DNA of 64,000 nt from Gnetum montanum (lineage: Eukaryota > Streptophyta > Gnetopsida > Gnetales > Gnetaceae): NCBI GenBank assembly GCA_015680685.1, contig MNCI01015499.1, positions 1,446,306 to 1,510,305 of the forward strand, written 5' to 3'. This document shows, piece after piece, positions 1 through 11,929 of this stretch (position 1 is the stretch's first letter; each line of letters begins with the position of its first letter). The notes below the pieces were generated by a model. It did not search any database. It worked only from the letters and a program-made list of their open reading frames with translations, and was not told the origin of the DNA. Both the position numbers and the translations under genes were made by a program.

Positions 1-5
1 TCCAT

Positions 6-55
6 GTTATGTTACGCTCATGCACGCAACGCAGCGTGAATGAGCATAATATAAC
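6..55. repeat. Imperfect inverted repeat (hairpin)
   Basis: Arms 6-27 and 34-55 match at 19 of 22 positions, around a 6-base loop. The left arm starts GTTATGTTACGCTCATG. The arms could form a cruciform or a transcribed hairpin at the outer edge of the LTR-like segment. Confidence 0.7.
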
Positions 56-98
56 TCAAAGATAGTTGAGACATGCCTGACGAGCATCTATTATTTAC

Positions 99-130
99 AC
101 GCACAATACGCTTATTTGCGTATTGTGCGT
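99..130. repeat. Perfect 13-bp inverted repeat
   Basis: ACGCACAATACGC (99-111) and its exact reverse complement (118-130) flank the 6-base loop TTATTT. It lies about 100 bases upstream of the TATA-like box at 231, so it could be a U3 control element. Confidence 0.8.
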
Positions 131-999
131 AGTCATGAAATCTAACACAAAAATGGTCAAGCTAACAATACTCGAAACATTCGGGATACACGTCATCAGG
201 GTTGCACCTTTTCCACAGAACGTCGCAGCCTATAAATACCCCAGTTGAAAAAGGTACAGGGGTTGGCAAATCAAAGAAGCAAAGGCATTTTTCTGAGCAC
301 TGGAGCACTTATCACTTTTGAGCAGAGGTACAGAGAGCAGCGCCTTGGCAATTGTTGACAGCATCACCTTACGGTAGAAACAGGGCATAGTTCGCTTCAA
401 GCACCGGCGATAGGAGTAATCATTCTGCTGGGGAAGACTCTATTGGTCAGAAATAGTTGATCGGTAGACGTCAGAGCTTGACCTTCCTTGCATCCCGTCT
501 TTAGCCCACAAGGTAGATCGGACTTCTATTTGGACAGTTTTCTTGTTGTTTTGTGCTTGCTTTATATCCAGTAATCAGGGTCTCCCCAGTGTAACGAAAT
601 ATATAAAATATACATCTTTCAAGGCAAAGCGTAGATCTTGAAACTACGTGTTTCTCTTATGTCAGCCTCCTCTTATCGTGTTTAGCGTTATCATCGTTGC
701 AATTCATCTACATCGTTTTCCCCTCATTTTTGCGATTCCTCGAATCAGATCGTTTCACGAGATATTCACCGGTTTACTGATTAGTGAGTCCCTGTTTGAT
801 CGACAAGACCGTTCAGGGCGCCATGGATTCATTTTTCCAGCATAGCCCTCACGCGGATCCATGGTTAAAACTGTGTACACGGGGTTTTGTTTGGTATTTT
901 CCAGTTGCCGACATTTTCCGTCGTTACAGTCTCTACTTAATGGGTTATTCCTTAGATGACCCTTATTTTTTTAAGATCTACCTCAATTCTTACTTGTGA

Positions 1000-2710
1000 T
1001 ATTCTATGCCCCAATATAATGCCCTTCTAGACCATTAGGTGACTTTTTTTCCAATTAAGCCATAGGTTGGTTTCAACACATCATTTTAGCACTTGCTCAA
1101 GGTAGTCTAGGGCTTGCTTAAATGTAGCTCCATAAGTGGAGAAGTCATCTATGAAGACTTTCACACCACTTCTGATTTGCTATTGAAAAATGCTCAAAAC
1201 CAAGTGTTGGAATGTAGTAGAAGCATTACATAGACCAAATGGCATCTTGCGATATGCAAAAGTCCCCAAAGGACTCATGAATGTTGTTTTATCCTGGTCC
1301 TCTAATGTAATTTGAATTTGGTTATAGCCACTATAACCATGTAGAAAAATGTAGTAGTAATGCCCAGATATTATGTCTAATACTTAATCAACAAATGGCA
1401 ATGGGAAATGGTCCTTGAATGTTTCCATAGTTAGCAACCAAAAATTCATTTGCAGACCTGCCACTTGCCTTTTCTCTTTGGCACAATCACAAGTGGACTA
1501 ACCCACTCACTATTCACAATGGGATAAATGAACCCCTTCTTAAGGAGTTGTTCAGCTTTCTCTTTAACAGCCTACTTCAGTTTGAGGTTCAATCACCTCT
1601 ATGGTTATCTCTTTGGCTTCATGGCCGAATCAATGTAGATGTGATGCTAACATATCCTAGGATTGATCCCTGTGAGTTTAGGATATGACCAAGCAAAACT
1701 TGCTAACCATTTTTCAACTACATTTAAGAGCATCTTTTTCTACTCTAGAGAAAGAATTGCATTGATTATAACTAGCTTCCCATTTTTTAAAAACACATAT
1801 TTCATTCTTGTCAGTAGCATTTTTAGGTCAAGGGGTTCTTACTTAAAATTTTCAGGAATTTCAAACTCTTTCCAATAAGTATTATCATTTGCATCATCAA
1901 AGAGTTGGTGATGAACTTGCTCTAGTTCATTGATGCCTACAACATATGTACATGTCAAGCTCTTAGTTGGTTCCATGCAAAGTGTGCCACTCTAAAAATC
2001 AGTAATTAGCCACTAGGTGCCCTCCTATTTTGTGGCCATTGCATATAGACACCTTTAGATGTCTACTTCTAGTGCACATTTCTTGCATGCAGAGATAGAT
2101 GCATGTTTCATGGCCCAGATTTTTTGTAAACAATTGCACCCTATATCACTGTATGCGATGCATGGAACTCACTTCTTCTCAATCTTTCTAAATGCATTTT
2201 CTTTGGATATTTCTAGGGAAAGATCTTTGATGCTCATTCTTGCATCAATGATGCTAGCCATGCCCTTCCCATGATGATTGGGAAATCCTCTTTGTAGTTC
2301 TCTACCTTGATCATTAGGAAATCAACAGGATAAGACCACCCATAGACAATGGTCATAATGTCTTCTACTAATCCCAATGGAACAATGATGGACTAATCTG
2401 ACAATTCTAATTTAATATTGCTCTTCTTGAGAAGAGGAAAGTTCCATGTAGTGTACATCTCATGAGAAATTAAATTGATACCAAAACCTAAGTCAAGAAG
2501 AGTTTTGCATGATTCATTCCCAACAATTTGCAAATAAATGAGAGAACTTCCAGAATCAGCTAGTTTCCTAGGAAGGTTTCCAGCATGGATCCAATCAGAT
2601 ATAATGTGAGTAAGCATCACAGTATGGATCCTAGGAAGATTTTGGTTCGAAAGGGACTCGAAGGAATTTGATATAAAGGAAGATGGAGGAACAAGGTTGT
2701 CAATCATGAT
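1000..2710 (-). pseudogene. Gyp-E pol remnant: protease and partial RT
   Basis: Decayed pol reading frame. The aspartic protease core reads CKTLLDLGFGINLISHEMY (about 2500-2440); the D-L-G form is common in Athila-type proteases. After it come the blocks IIMGRAWLA and LCMEPTKSLTCTYV, and then EIPENFK and EPLDLKN, which match Gyp-A at 28300. RT follows (about 1590-1000): DHFPLPFVD, YSGYNQIQI, GTFAYRKMPFGLCNA, and the catalytic block VFIDDFSTYG at about 1130-1164. These show where RT would bind template and metal ions, but frequent stops and frameshifts prevent a product. The frame ends abruptly at about 1000. Confidence 0.82.
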
Positions 2711-2739
2711 TGTATTTGAGGGCTGAGGTGGATTGTAGG

Positions 2740-5157
2740 GTCGAAAGAAAGGTCTTTTTTTATCAAGTATTCAACCCACTCGATTGATGATCTAGTTGTA
2801 GATTAACAACCATAGTAGCACTACGTTGTTGTAATTAAGCTAGCAATTCACCCTACATAGATGAAGTAGGTGGTAGCTACGTAGCTGGAGGAGGAACATG
2901 TGTAGGGATAAGAGGAGGATAAAAATAAAAGGTGGCATCCCTTCTTTCATGTGGAGCATGAGTTTCATAATACTCAAAAGGGTGGTAGTGAGATTGGAAA
3001 GTAGAAATGTGACTGAAGGAGTCACATGGAGACAGGGGTTACTGAATGTAGTACCCATATAGATCAGGTTGTCTGTAAGGGTATTGTTGCCTTAGTGGTG
3101 CCAGCACCCATGATTGTGGTTGTTTCCAATATTGATACTATTGATATGGTTGCGGTGGAGTTTCACTAGGATAATATTACTATTTTTGGTGGAACTGGCT
3201 AAAATTACCTTTAGGATAAGGTAATCTTCTAGGTTTTTGCCTTTGTGTTAGCCATGGGTTCAAAGCATACACCCCAAACTCCTGTGAATGTGACATTATG
3301 GGGCAACATCCCTTAGGATGTACATACTAGCAGATGTCACACCTACCATCATCATCTAATTCACTTTTTGCAACTTCTTCTATTGCAGTAATCTTACCCT
3401 TACATTTCTAATAGGTACATTCAACTTCCTTATGCCTCCTATGCTCATGATCACTACCTTGTTCTTTAGAATCTTTAGTAATTTTTAAGACAACTTGAAA
3501 TCTACTATCCATGGAATCCCATAATAGATCAACCTTGATCATAATTTCATATTGAAATTTTTGGAGTGGTAAGGTTTTCCTGTTCACCACCTCATTAGGT
3601 GTGGATTCTTCCTCATTATCAAAAAATCAAACCTTCCTCTTGCGAATGGAAGGATCGTCATGATATTCTTCTACACCTGCTCTTTTTCTTAATTCACTCT
3701 CCTCTTTAACTACCTACTCAATTATTCTTTGTATCTTATGGGCACTTAATTCGTATAGTCACCCTTGGGCATAGACACCAAAGGTTCTCCTCATTTTTTA
3801 TCGAAGCTTGTCTACAATGTGGTGAAGTTGATCTAGTTGAGAAGAACCATGGCTAGGATATTTATGCATTAAGGAATAGTATTAGCTAATGGCGGCATCC
3901 AAGGGTTCATGTGTTCCTTGTTTCCATCCTTGGATTTGTCTTCTCAAGTTGGACACTCTGGAGTATGTTTGACATTTATCATTAAACCATTCAAGCATGG
4001 TACTCCATCATCTGATAGATTCCAGCTCTAAGGACTAGTACCAATTCTCTTCTTCTTTGATGAATGTCCTTGGGAATAATTTATTTTTTTGCCACTCATT
4101 CTCTATGTTTTGCAAGGCACATGCATCATCAAAATCTTGGATATGGTCCTACAAATCAAAGTTATATCCCCCTTTGAACTAAGGAATATCATTCATGTCT
4201 AGCCTTTTAATCTGACTATCCTTCACATGCCTTATTGGAATTCATACTGCCTTTGTAATCTTGAGCATGCTTCTAGTAGCAAGCAATGGCTCATTGACGC
4301 CATGATCATGGTGCCTATGATGCCCTCTACTACCCTTTCATTTATGGTGATGTACCTCTCTTGAATGTCTATGCCCTTGATTGTACCTTTCTCAATGGTC
4401 CCTTCGATCATTTTGGTTCCGTCGGTCATTTTGGTCACCTCCATCATAGTCTCGCCTCTTGTAGTTGAGATCAGAGCTAGAAGAAGAAGATGATGATGAT
4501 GAAGATGAAGAGGAAGGAGAACTAACACCATCACAATGCCTACTATCACCTCTTTGATGATTGTAACCACAATCACGATATTTTTTTTTTGTCTACATCC
4601 TTGCCTTGACTTGCCCCTTTGGTTCTTTCTTTGTCATTGGATCCATTCTTACTAGAACTAGGATTGTGAATTATGGACTACAAGTTCTAGTTTTGACCTC
4701 CATCATCAAAGTCAAAGAGAGGAACTTCACTGAATGAAAAGCCCCTAGAGAAGGGTTCTCCATCATCTTGTTGGTAAAATAGGAATGGAGAATCATTAAA
4801 TCCTTTTCCTTTTGCAAATTCATAACATTGTTCTAGATATCGATCCTACAAATGTTGTGCCTCAATGGGATGATAATCCTTGGTGTCAGTATCTTGCACA
4901 ACATACTCAACATAACAATCATGGAGACCCCATCGTATAAGCATTTGTTGAAGCATTACAAGAACAAATCTATCAAGAAGTAACACAATGTTGCCCTCCA
5001 TGTCATGCCACCATTGTTATTTATCCTAATGTAGGATGAAGGTGAAATTGGATACATACTCATTAAGATGAGTATATACCACTCAATATTGTTGAGGCAC
5101 TGGCTGATGAGCTCCATTAAACTTGGGCAGAGAAGCATTCCTATGAGAAGAAGACAT
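2740..5157 (-). pseudogene. Gyp-E gag polyprotein remnant
   Basis: The start is taken at the ATG at 5157, giving MSSSHRNASLPKFNGAH. Landmarks in order: a block VVYTHLNEYVSNFTF shared with Gyp-A; a long serine run (4520-4475, simple GAT/GAA codons on the plus strand) followed by an Arg/Asp/His-rich stretch; the capsid-like region RHVKDSQIKRLDMNDIP, then GVYAQG; and a cysteine cluster CDIC, one stop, YVHPKGCCPIMSHS at about 3330-3280. A Pro/Tyr/Gln-rich linker leads into protease. Gag would form the particle that packages the RNA. Stops, mostly TAG and TAA where Gln or Trp is expected, break the frame throughout. Confidence 0.8.
4475..4515 (-). repeat. Simple repeat coding for polyserine in gag
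   Basis: An AGAAGAAG-GATGATGATG-type run. On the minus strand it encodes an uninterrupted block of about 13 serines inside Gyp-E gag. Confidence 0.75.
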
Positions 5158-5300
5158 TTTCAATTAGATGATAAAAAACATAGTGTGCCTTTAAATTTTT
5201 GTTGTAGTAACTGTAAAATATGATATGACTCTAAGGTTCATTCCAATGATTTTGAATGATTTCCACTAAATCCTAGATAGTGCACGAAACAACCAAAAGA

Positions 5301-5319
5301 TCCCCAACAATGGTGTCAA
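5301..5319 (-). promoter_or_regulatory. Gyp-E primer-binding site
   Basis: The minus strand reads TTGACACCATTGTTGGGG directly after the LTR. It is a mutated version of the TGGCGCC-TTGCCGGGG type, complementary to the tRNA-Asp 3' end, that is used by Athila/Tat elements. The same site follows the 5' LTRs of Gyp-A and Gyp-B. Confidence 0.72.
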
Positions 5320-6193
5320 TGATGAGTGGTGAGGTACCCCTATGCCCAACCATATGGATCACTAAGGCATTCACATGCAATCCAATCAAATTCCATGGAC
5401 CTATAGTTCTCTAGTGCACTAGTTCCTTTAGAAAGAAAAATGAACATTGAGAATGTTCATTGTCTTCCCAATTACACTTATAAACCTCAAGGATATGGTT
5501 TAAGTGGAATTGAGGTACATGATTTTTATCATTTTATGTTTTATAACTTTAATAACGTACAACAAGAATGAAAGGTAGAGTAATTGAAGATTTAATTCAT
5601 TTATTACCTAGCTAGCCTAACATAAGTACCTATCCCACCCTCTTGGATACATCCTGAACACATATAGTGCTACTAGGATACCAAACATTAAGCATTGGTG
5701 GGTTACCAAGCACAATATGTATGCTTGAAGTGGTCATGCTTGTGTTCATTAACGACTAGAAATTAATTACTTAATTCAAATGCATTAAAGTAAAGTGCAT
5801 TAAAGGAAACATTAATCTATTCTCAGTGCTACAAGGATTATCAAAAGGGTTCATTTTTATTCCCATCACATTGTTATGCTCAGGTACATCAGTGTTCGAA
5901 CAAAGATCTATGCACACTTAAACTCTTGCTATGGGCATTTAGAAAATATTCCAACTCTAGAAAAAAAAAATTTCAAGAGCTTTACTAACTATGACTAAAA
6001 ACTATATGGAAATTGTGAGTCTAAGCACTATACTTATAGGTTGGCATATATCCTACAACATTGGATATCCAACATTGCATCTAGGCTCCAGCATTGGATA
6101 CCTAACGTTGAGGCTCTGACATTAGATACTCAACATCAAGGTTTTGCCATCGGATACCCAACATCAGAGCATGTGCAAAAATGTGATTCATCA
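5320..6193 (-). repeat. Gyp-E 5' LTR
   Basis: On the minus strand it begins TGATGAATCAC and ends GGTACCTCACCACTCATCA, with the same termini as the Gyp-A and Gyp-B LTRs. Its U3 holds several degenerate copies of a (G)ATGTTGGGTATCC motif (about 6180-6045), followed by a TATA-like CTATAAGTATA. The length is 874 bases. The pair of the outer target duplication cannot be tested, because the other end of the element is lost. Confidence 0.82.
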
Positions 6194-6815
6194 TTCAGCA
6201 TCAATGAGAACATCAAAAATAAATCATACAGGCTTATTGTTGTAATATTATATTGTTGTCTTAAATGGGTATTCATGCACAAGAAAAAAGCACAGGTAAC
6301 TCGTCTTCAAGGACTCATGATCTACACAATCTATAAATATGTTCTTCTCAAGGAAGTTGAATCCATCTTTTACTTTCAATTCTAAGATGATGAGAACTTA
6401 AGTGAAGCTTGCTGATAACATTCCAAGACTTAATGAGAATAACAGCTTAAAGAGAGCAAGCTTCTACATCTTGTTTATTATATCTAATGTGGTATAAATA
6501 AAATTGCCTCTTTCCTTCTACATTAGCCCACATTTATGTTAAAAACTTCTGCTTGACTAGTTGGCACTTAGGATTTTGCTACGTCTTTCCAAGAGATATT
6601 CCATTTTCTCAATCATTTCATCTCCTAAAAATTTCAACCATGGTCTTGTGTTGAACCCAAAAATTTCTTCACTTTTAATAAGTATTTTTGTCAAACTTAT
6701 GCATTTTAATTAATTTCATTCTATATTTCNACTAGTACACTGTATTATTATATATACCTCATATAAATTATATTATATTATATATTTTACATAAACTATA
6801 TTATAATATATATAT
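6194..6815. other. AT-rich spacer with an unknown base at 6730
   Basis: No gene seen. The sequence is AT-rich, with TATATTATA-type low complexity from 6740 to 6815. The N at 6730 sits next to this, which suggests an assembly join or a hard-to-read tract. Confidence 0.5.
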
Positions 6816-7154
6816 ATGGTGACAGAAAAGGAGGAGTTGCTACCAAATTTGAACCTTCCACCATCGCTGTCATCGAATAATAATGCCAATAATGATGTTC
6901 TTGGAATTTTGCTGGTTGTGAGTTGTCTAAATTATCTTCTTCATTTTTTCAATGTCTCTCCCACCATTTCTAGCAAATTCATGATAACAAGAACACTAGA
7001 TGTGGCACCTACACCAAAAATAATGAATTGGTATCAAATTCTTCCATATCTATTTATTATTAAAATATTTATTTTTGGCATGGTGGAGATTGATGAGGAT
7101 AAGGTGCCAATGAAGACCATGGTAGAGAATTTCGTAGATTTATTTTATTTTTAG
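6816..7154 (+). CDS. Unrecognised 112-residue ORF
   Basis: An ATG-started frame with no family that I recognise. It begins MVTEKEELLPNLNLPPSLS, has an Asn-rich stretch and a hydrophobic segment (about residues 38-55, GILLVVSCLNYLLHFF), then a second hydrophobic patch near residues 85-95. It ends in an acidic tail, EIDEDKVP. It is unlike the surrounding retrotransposon frames. It could be a fragment of a host gene or chance open sequence in an AT-rich region, and no promoter or splice context supports it clearly. A further open stretch at 7237-7446 is equally unrecognised. Confidence 0.2.
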   Translation: MVTEKEELLPNLNLPPSLSSNNNANNDVLGILLVVSCLNYLLHFFNVSPTISSKFMITRTLDVAPTPKIMNWYQILPYLFIIKIFIFGMVEIDEDKVPMKTMVENFVDLFYF

Positions 7155-7904
7155 ATGAATGCATGGAGCATCACATATGCTTCTTTTGCTGCTTCCTTGA
7201 GAATCCATATTAATTTAAAATATTAAAAAACCAGGATTGGCAGGAGTACCAATTTTAACGGATCAATATTGGGTTTTGCAATACCCAGATATTATTGTAA
7301 TATTTATTTTTAAACTTGGTGGTACTATAAAAATGGATTCATCAGGCACTAGAAAATTTAATTTTCTTTGGAAGGAAAAAAGAGGATTATGTATACACAC
7401 CAAAAGAAAATTCATTTTTGTTGAGAAAACAGGAATAAAGAGTTAATACCAGTAAATTCCATGTCACAGTAGAATGAATTATGCTTGAGATTTATTGAAG
7501 ATTTGTTGAGCCTTGTGGCAATTCTTGTAACTGACAATCAAATTGCTGCATTGTGGAGACAACAAAGTAGGATTGAAATTTAGGAAAGCCTCCTTTTTAA
7601 TCTTCAAATTATTATTTATAATTCCAATTTGATTTAATTATAAAAATTTATTCTTCAACTTATGATTAGAAGTTAGGATAAAGGTTTATAATTTTACTTA
7701 TGAGTGACAAGCATAAGTATGAAATTTAATTGGATTCAATTCTAATTTTTTATTTTCTTGATGATTTCTTTGACTTTTTTAACCATTCCTCCATGGGATA
7801 TGACTCAAAGGTTAGTTAGAGATGATGTGACAATTTCTACAATGAATTAAAAAGGGAAAATAAATTTTAAAGGTATCCAGCACCAAATTTTTCCTAGCTC
7901 ATCA
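7155..7904. other. AT-rich stretch, nothing recognised
   Basis: Short open stretches only. No repeat termini, RT motifs or tRNA-like boxes were found. Confidence 0.4.
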
Positions 7905-8690
7905 TCTTGCAAATCCTCAAAAACTACTTTAGAGAATTTATCTTGCCTTGAGATATGCAAGCTATGAGTATATGTAATAAATTGACATAAGGCTTTTACT
8001 TCTAAAGATAGTAAATCACTCTCACATAATGAGATTGATTAAGATGTTCACATCTTTACCTTTAACACATTAAGAAGAAAGGTTTTTTGCATTCTTTCAA
8101 TATCTTCTCAAAGTTTAGTACTAAGTTTAGGTCCCCAAAAAACACATCTATACAATATAGTAGGATAGATGATAGTATGAATAAATTTTCGTTCTAACTT
8201 TCTAAGCCTAGAGGTCTAAATCGTTGCACTTGTTTTTGAAAGCAGAGAGAGCCTTGAAATCTTCTCCTATTTTTTCATTGATGCACTTCCCTCACATGTA
8301 ATTGTTCATATAAATGAGACCCAAATATTTAAAAGAATCTACTATTTACACATTGGTATCTCCAAAATGTAAGTTACAAAAATTATTTCTTATACCCCAA
8401 ATCATTAATTTGGCTTTATCTATATTTACTTGAAAACTAAATGAATGAAAATAATTTTTTAAAATTTGCAACATATTTTGCATATCTTCTGCAATAGTGG
8501 AGATAAAGACAACATCATCTACATATAAAAAGGATTCACTACTTGAGATCCAATTTTGATAGCATGACTATATTACCCATTACACAACCATTCCTACATT
8601 TCATCAATAAAGATACCAAGGAGAGTTGGAGAAAGTGGACAACCTTACTCAACTCTAATTTAAATTCAATGGATTTCTTTACAATTGACA
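7905..8690 (-). pseudogene. LINE fragment (RT and downstream part), second copy
   Basis: On the minus strand this aligns for about 0.8 kb with the LINE ORF2 at about 47500-48270. The RT block VKQGCPLSP appears in degraded form, followed by FIDEM, then FLYVDDVVFIST with the catalytic YVDD at about 8524-8513. After these come the shared blocks STIAEDMQNMLQIL and KYLGLIYMNNYM and the region TIIYPTILYRCVF. It is truncated at both ends (no endonuclease, no 3' zinc cluster) and has stops and frameshifts. Non-LTR elements often leave 5'-truncated copies, but here the 3' part is lost too. Confidence 0.78.
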
Positions 8691-9527
8691 TCATGGTGAG
8701 GAGTTGGAATTTTAATATGTAGTAATTATAATATACTTTTTCTTTGATGGTTTCTATGTCATTGTGCCTACAGACTTTGAACCTAATAGAAGTTAGAATT
8801 AAGAACCATGATCAAAATAAATATTTAAAGAGTGCATAACCTTGACATATATTTGAATTGCATGCACAAGTAAATCAATTCATACTTAATAACTATATAT
8901 ATTTTTTGTATATAAATCTATACATATGTACACCTATAGATATAAACAACTTTAAAGATTTTGAAAATTTTTAAATATTCCATGAAACACTTTCAATAAA
9001 AAATTTAAATGTAATGTAAGTCAAAAGGAAAAACATTCATTTGAGAATATATTTCCAAATTTGGTGGTGATCAAGGGGGCATTTAAAATTTTCCTAAATT
9101 TTAGCTATAGCTGCATCTATATTAAGGCTTATTTATCTCATTTTTCGTCTTATGCTACCCAGATCATGTTGCTCAAAAAATCATTAGATCTTGCCCAAAC
9201 CATGATTGCCTATGACCCATGAAAAATTTTCAACTTAACAACTTGAAAAACTAGAAAATAAAAATCTTCTTTAACTTTCTATATCAAATAAAAATAAAAT
9301 TTCTTAGACTTCAAAACTCTCTACCTTAAAGCCAAAGATAAAACTCTTTTGAAACACCAAAAAATTTTAGGTCTCAGCATCTTAACTACAAATTTGGCTA
9401 ACTATTAAAATAGTGACACTTTGCCCAAATTTTTCTAGGTGTTGAGTGTAGTTAGCTCCAACTAGCAATTTTGCAAATTTTTTTTCTAACTATTGAGTTA
9501 TGCATCCTACACATCACATGGGGCGAG
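8691..9527. other. AT-rich spacer, nothing recognised
   Basis: No coding, RNA or repeat-terminus signal found on either strand. Confidence 0.4.
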
Positions 9528-10442
9528 TGTAGCAGCCAAAGTTAGAAAATTTTTAAACTTTTCTGGTCACCTCTAAACTAGAGAATTTTCTGAATAGTCC
9601 CACCTACCACACTGCCACGTGGCACCTAATCCATGTTTTTCACTAACCCTAGCTACACCTAGACCCCCAATGTTTTAATAGTTGGCATTCCTAGGTAATT
9701 GGCATTCCCAAGTAGTTGGCATTCTCAAGCAATTGGCATTCCTAGATGGTTGGCATTCCCAAGTGGTTGACATTCCTAGGTAATTTGCATTCTGAAGTGG
9801 TTGGCATTCCTTGGACATGAGCATTTTTAGCACTTGGAATTTGGCATTTAACACTTAGCATCTTTTAGTGAACAAGACCCAGATGCACTCGCAGAGAGGT
9901 AGAGTTGCGTTTTATGATCCACCGTAGCCTTATAGGACAACATAACCCATGATACATTATGTACATTCTGAGACCCTTTTGGAGTTAACTATGCTCCCAT
10001 TTATGGTAGTGTTCTATTTCTCTCTCCCATTTCTAGCATTTTATTGCATCTTTTTGCATCTTTTCATACTTTTTCATGCATCATCATGCTATTCTATGCT
10101 CGAGCGGTAGTCTCCATGGGTTGACACCCTTGTTTCAGTTGAAACCATTAGCTACACTTGCCCCCATTCCATGGCTATGCTCTACACTTAGCACTACAAA
10201 ACACTACTTTAATACTTAGCATTGTTTTTGTGTTGTTTGCATTTTCATTTTGGCTAACCATGCCACCCCTCGGTTGCACCCACTTCCCCAGTTGCAAGCA
10301 ACAAAGTCTCTATTCGATCAACAAGACCATTTAGGGTGCTTTGCCTCTATTTCTAGCAAGGCCCTCATGCAGAGGTGGGGTTAAGGTTGTGCGTCTATTG
10401 ACCCCTCAATGATTCCAACCATCGACATTTTCGATCATTACA
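9528..10442 (+). repeat. Probable LTR of another gypsy family
   Basis: The segment starts TGTAGCAGCC and ends TCATTACA. Its 3' 140 bases match the end of the LTR-like segment at 1-928, which supports a shared U5 or terminal region. It contains a 17-bp tandem repeat block and the blocks CACGTGGCACC and CCTAGACCCCC. No flanking target duplication, primer site or internal coding region was found. It may be a solo LTR or a fragment, and the borders are uncertain. Confidence 0.42.
9679..9814 (+). repeat. Minisatellite: eight 17-bp units
   Basis: Eight consecutive units of exactly 17 bases, consensus TAGTTGGCATTCCCAAG with variants at the first three and last four positions (AAG, AGG, AGA, TGG). 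The array ends at CCTTGG. It lies in the U3-like part of the probable LTR. Confidence 0.88.
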
Positions 10443-11379
10443 TCTTTCCTTCAATCAAATAATAAAAGATTAATACAATGCCAAATTAAAATTTAGGAAT
10501 TCCCGTATTGGAATCCCCAAAAATAATTCTATAATCTTGCACTAAGGAATTAAGAATCTAGGAATGTCTTTCAAACAAAACATTTTGAGCAAAAAAAAAT
10601 GTAAGTCCCCTTAGATTGTGGAAGCACCGAAAAATATTAGTAATGGCTAGAGTATGAATTAAGAAAGAAATATTGAAATTAGGAACTTCATTGAATTTAA
10701 TAATTTTTGTAAGCTCACTGATTTAAAAATTACAAAATTAAAAATCCAAGAATGCATATGAGTTAAAAAAATTTGGTAGGAAAAATGTGTTCACTCTACT
10801 AGTAGAAACATCAAAAAATGTTCTATGAATTAAAATGTTTTCGTAGAAAGAGAAGAAAAACTAGGATTGAACTTCAAATCTCTCGAGGAAAGAGAGCATA
10901 TGTTAACCTTCAACTAATAAGCTTTCAATGAAAAATTTTCTAGTAAAATCATATACTCTAGGATCTCATATTCTAAAAAAAATATTGATAATGAGCCAAA
11001 AAAATTTTAAAGTACATCCCAAGTTTGATACTAAGTAGACATCATAGAAGAAAATACCAAGAAAGGAAAAAAATTGATTTTAGAACTATCTATACCAATG
11101 GATAGCCTTACAATTAATACTTTAAAAACATAAGTAAAGTGAATTAATTGTTAGTAGGAAAAAACATCCTAATCTTAATAGAATTTACATCACTTTTTAA
11201 CATCCATGCTTGAACTTAAATTAGCAAAGATGGAGAGCTTCACCTAATACCAATATTTGTATAAAAGCAAGAAAGTAGTACCACTTGTGGAAGATCTTCA
11301 CCTTGTCTCTTGTTATTGATCTTATGTCGATAATCTTCAAAGTCAACTATAAACTTCTTTTCAATATTAATTTTAATCT
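10443..11379. other. AT-rich spacer
   Basis: No gene seen. The part at about 11190-11260 weakly resembles 60560-60680 beside Cop-G (shared blocks CTTGAACTTA and ATTTGTA). It might be an older copia 3' region into which Cop-F inserted. Confidence 0.35.
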
Positions 11380-11384
11380 TTAAG
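11380..11384 (+). repeat. Target site duplication of Cop-F (left)
   Basis: TTAAG, identical to 16235-16239. Confidence 0.85.
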
Positions 11385-11866
11385 TATTACTCCCAGTCTC
11401 TTGCATACAATATTAATAAATTTTTAAGATAAAATGAAGAATAATGCAAAAAATTAGCAAGATAGAGTTACCTTGCGGAAAACCTTCAAGGTGAAAAATC
11501 CCAGCAAAAATTGGTTCTTAGACTGTTAATAGTAGCACAAATTCAAGATTGAAGCACAAAGAGAATTAATGAGTACAATAAAGAAGAATTACAAGAGAAT
11601 TGTAGCTTAGGCATTGGCCATTGTTATTTTTGTTGTATTGTATCAAGGATGCTCCCTTAAAGCTCCTTATATATTGCTTGGATTACCAAAAATAAATCCA
11701 AAATAGAAGGGATAAGGTAGTTTACTTTTTGTGGGGATAGTTATGAGAACAAAAGAAATGAGAAACTATGATATACATACAATCAAAAATAGCATAACGA
11801 TGGTAAAAATATCCACAATAGAGATAATCAAGGAAGATTTTTATTCATCTCTTCTTCTAGCTTGCA
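11385..11866 (-). repeat. Cop-F 3' LTR
   Basis: On the minus strand it runs from TGCAAGCTAGAAG to GGGAGTAATA. It aligns along its full length with 15748-16234. TATATAAGGAGC-type sequence (minus, about 11680) is a likely TATA box. Confidence 0.9.
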
Positions 11867-11880
11867 ATTTTCTCTCTTAA
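11867..11880 (-). promoter_or_regulatory. Cop-F polypurine tract
   Basis: The minus strand reads AAGAGAGAAAAT directly before the 3' LTR, in the position of the plus-strand primer. Confidence 0.7.
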
Positions 11881-11929
11881 AGGTAAAGTTGCTTTGAAGA
11901 ATAGTCCAGACCATTTTACAACATCAAGT

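Larger units (their letters stand above)
1..928 (+). repeat. LTR-like segment, family unknown
   Basis: This stretch has no convincing reading frame. It has LTR-like layout: TG near position 5, a TATA-like box (CCTATAAATACCCC, about 229-242) and an end in TTACA at 928. The last 145 bases (about 784-928) match the end of the probable LTR at 9528-10442, sharing GATC-ACAAGACC, GCCCTCA-GC and CGACATTTTC blocks. It lies against the broken RT end of Gyp-E, so it may be part of an element that interrupted Gyp-E and continues left of the window. The borders are guesses, because the window starts here and no target duplication can be tested. Confidence 0.35.
1000..6193 (-). mobile_element. Gyp-E: truncated Ty3/gypsy element, Athila/Tat type
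   Basis: Read on the minus strand, the order is 5' LTR (6193-5320), primer site, gag (from 5157), protease (about 2710-2240) and RT (about 1590-1000). The sequence breaks off just after the RT block GHRIS, so RNase H, integrase, the spacer and the 3' LTR are missing. The RT motif VFIDDFSTYG and the protease motif LLDLG are of the plant Athila/Tat type. Gag and pol are closely related to those of Gyp-A. Many in-frame stops show that it is dead. The truncation abuts the LTR-like segment at 1-928. Confidence 0.85.

Noticed and set aside
4232-4576. 114-codon minus-strand frame rich in Met, Ile and Thr
   Set aside because: It is an out-of-frame shadow of the Gyp-E gag polyserine and basic region.
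6041-6385. Open frame of 114 codons on the plus strand
   Set aside because: It lies mostly inside the Gyp-E LTR, antisense to the element, and follows its U3 repeats.
9679-9814. Regular short repeats that look like a CRISPR array
   Set aside because: The units are contiguous without unique spacers, and the setting is a plant retrotransposon; it is a minisatellite.
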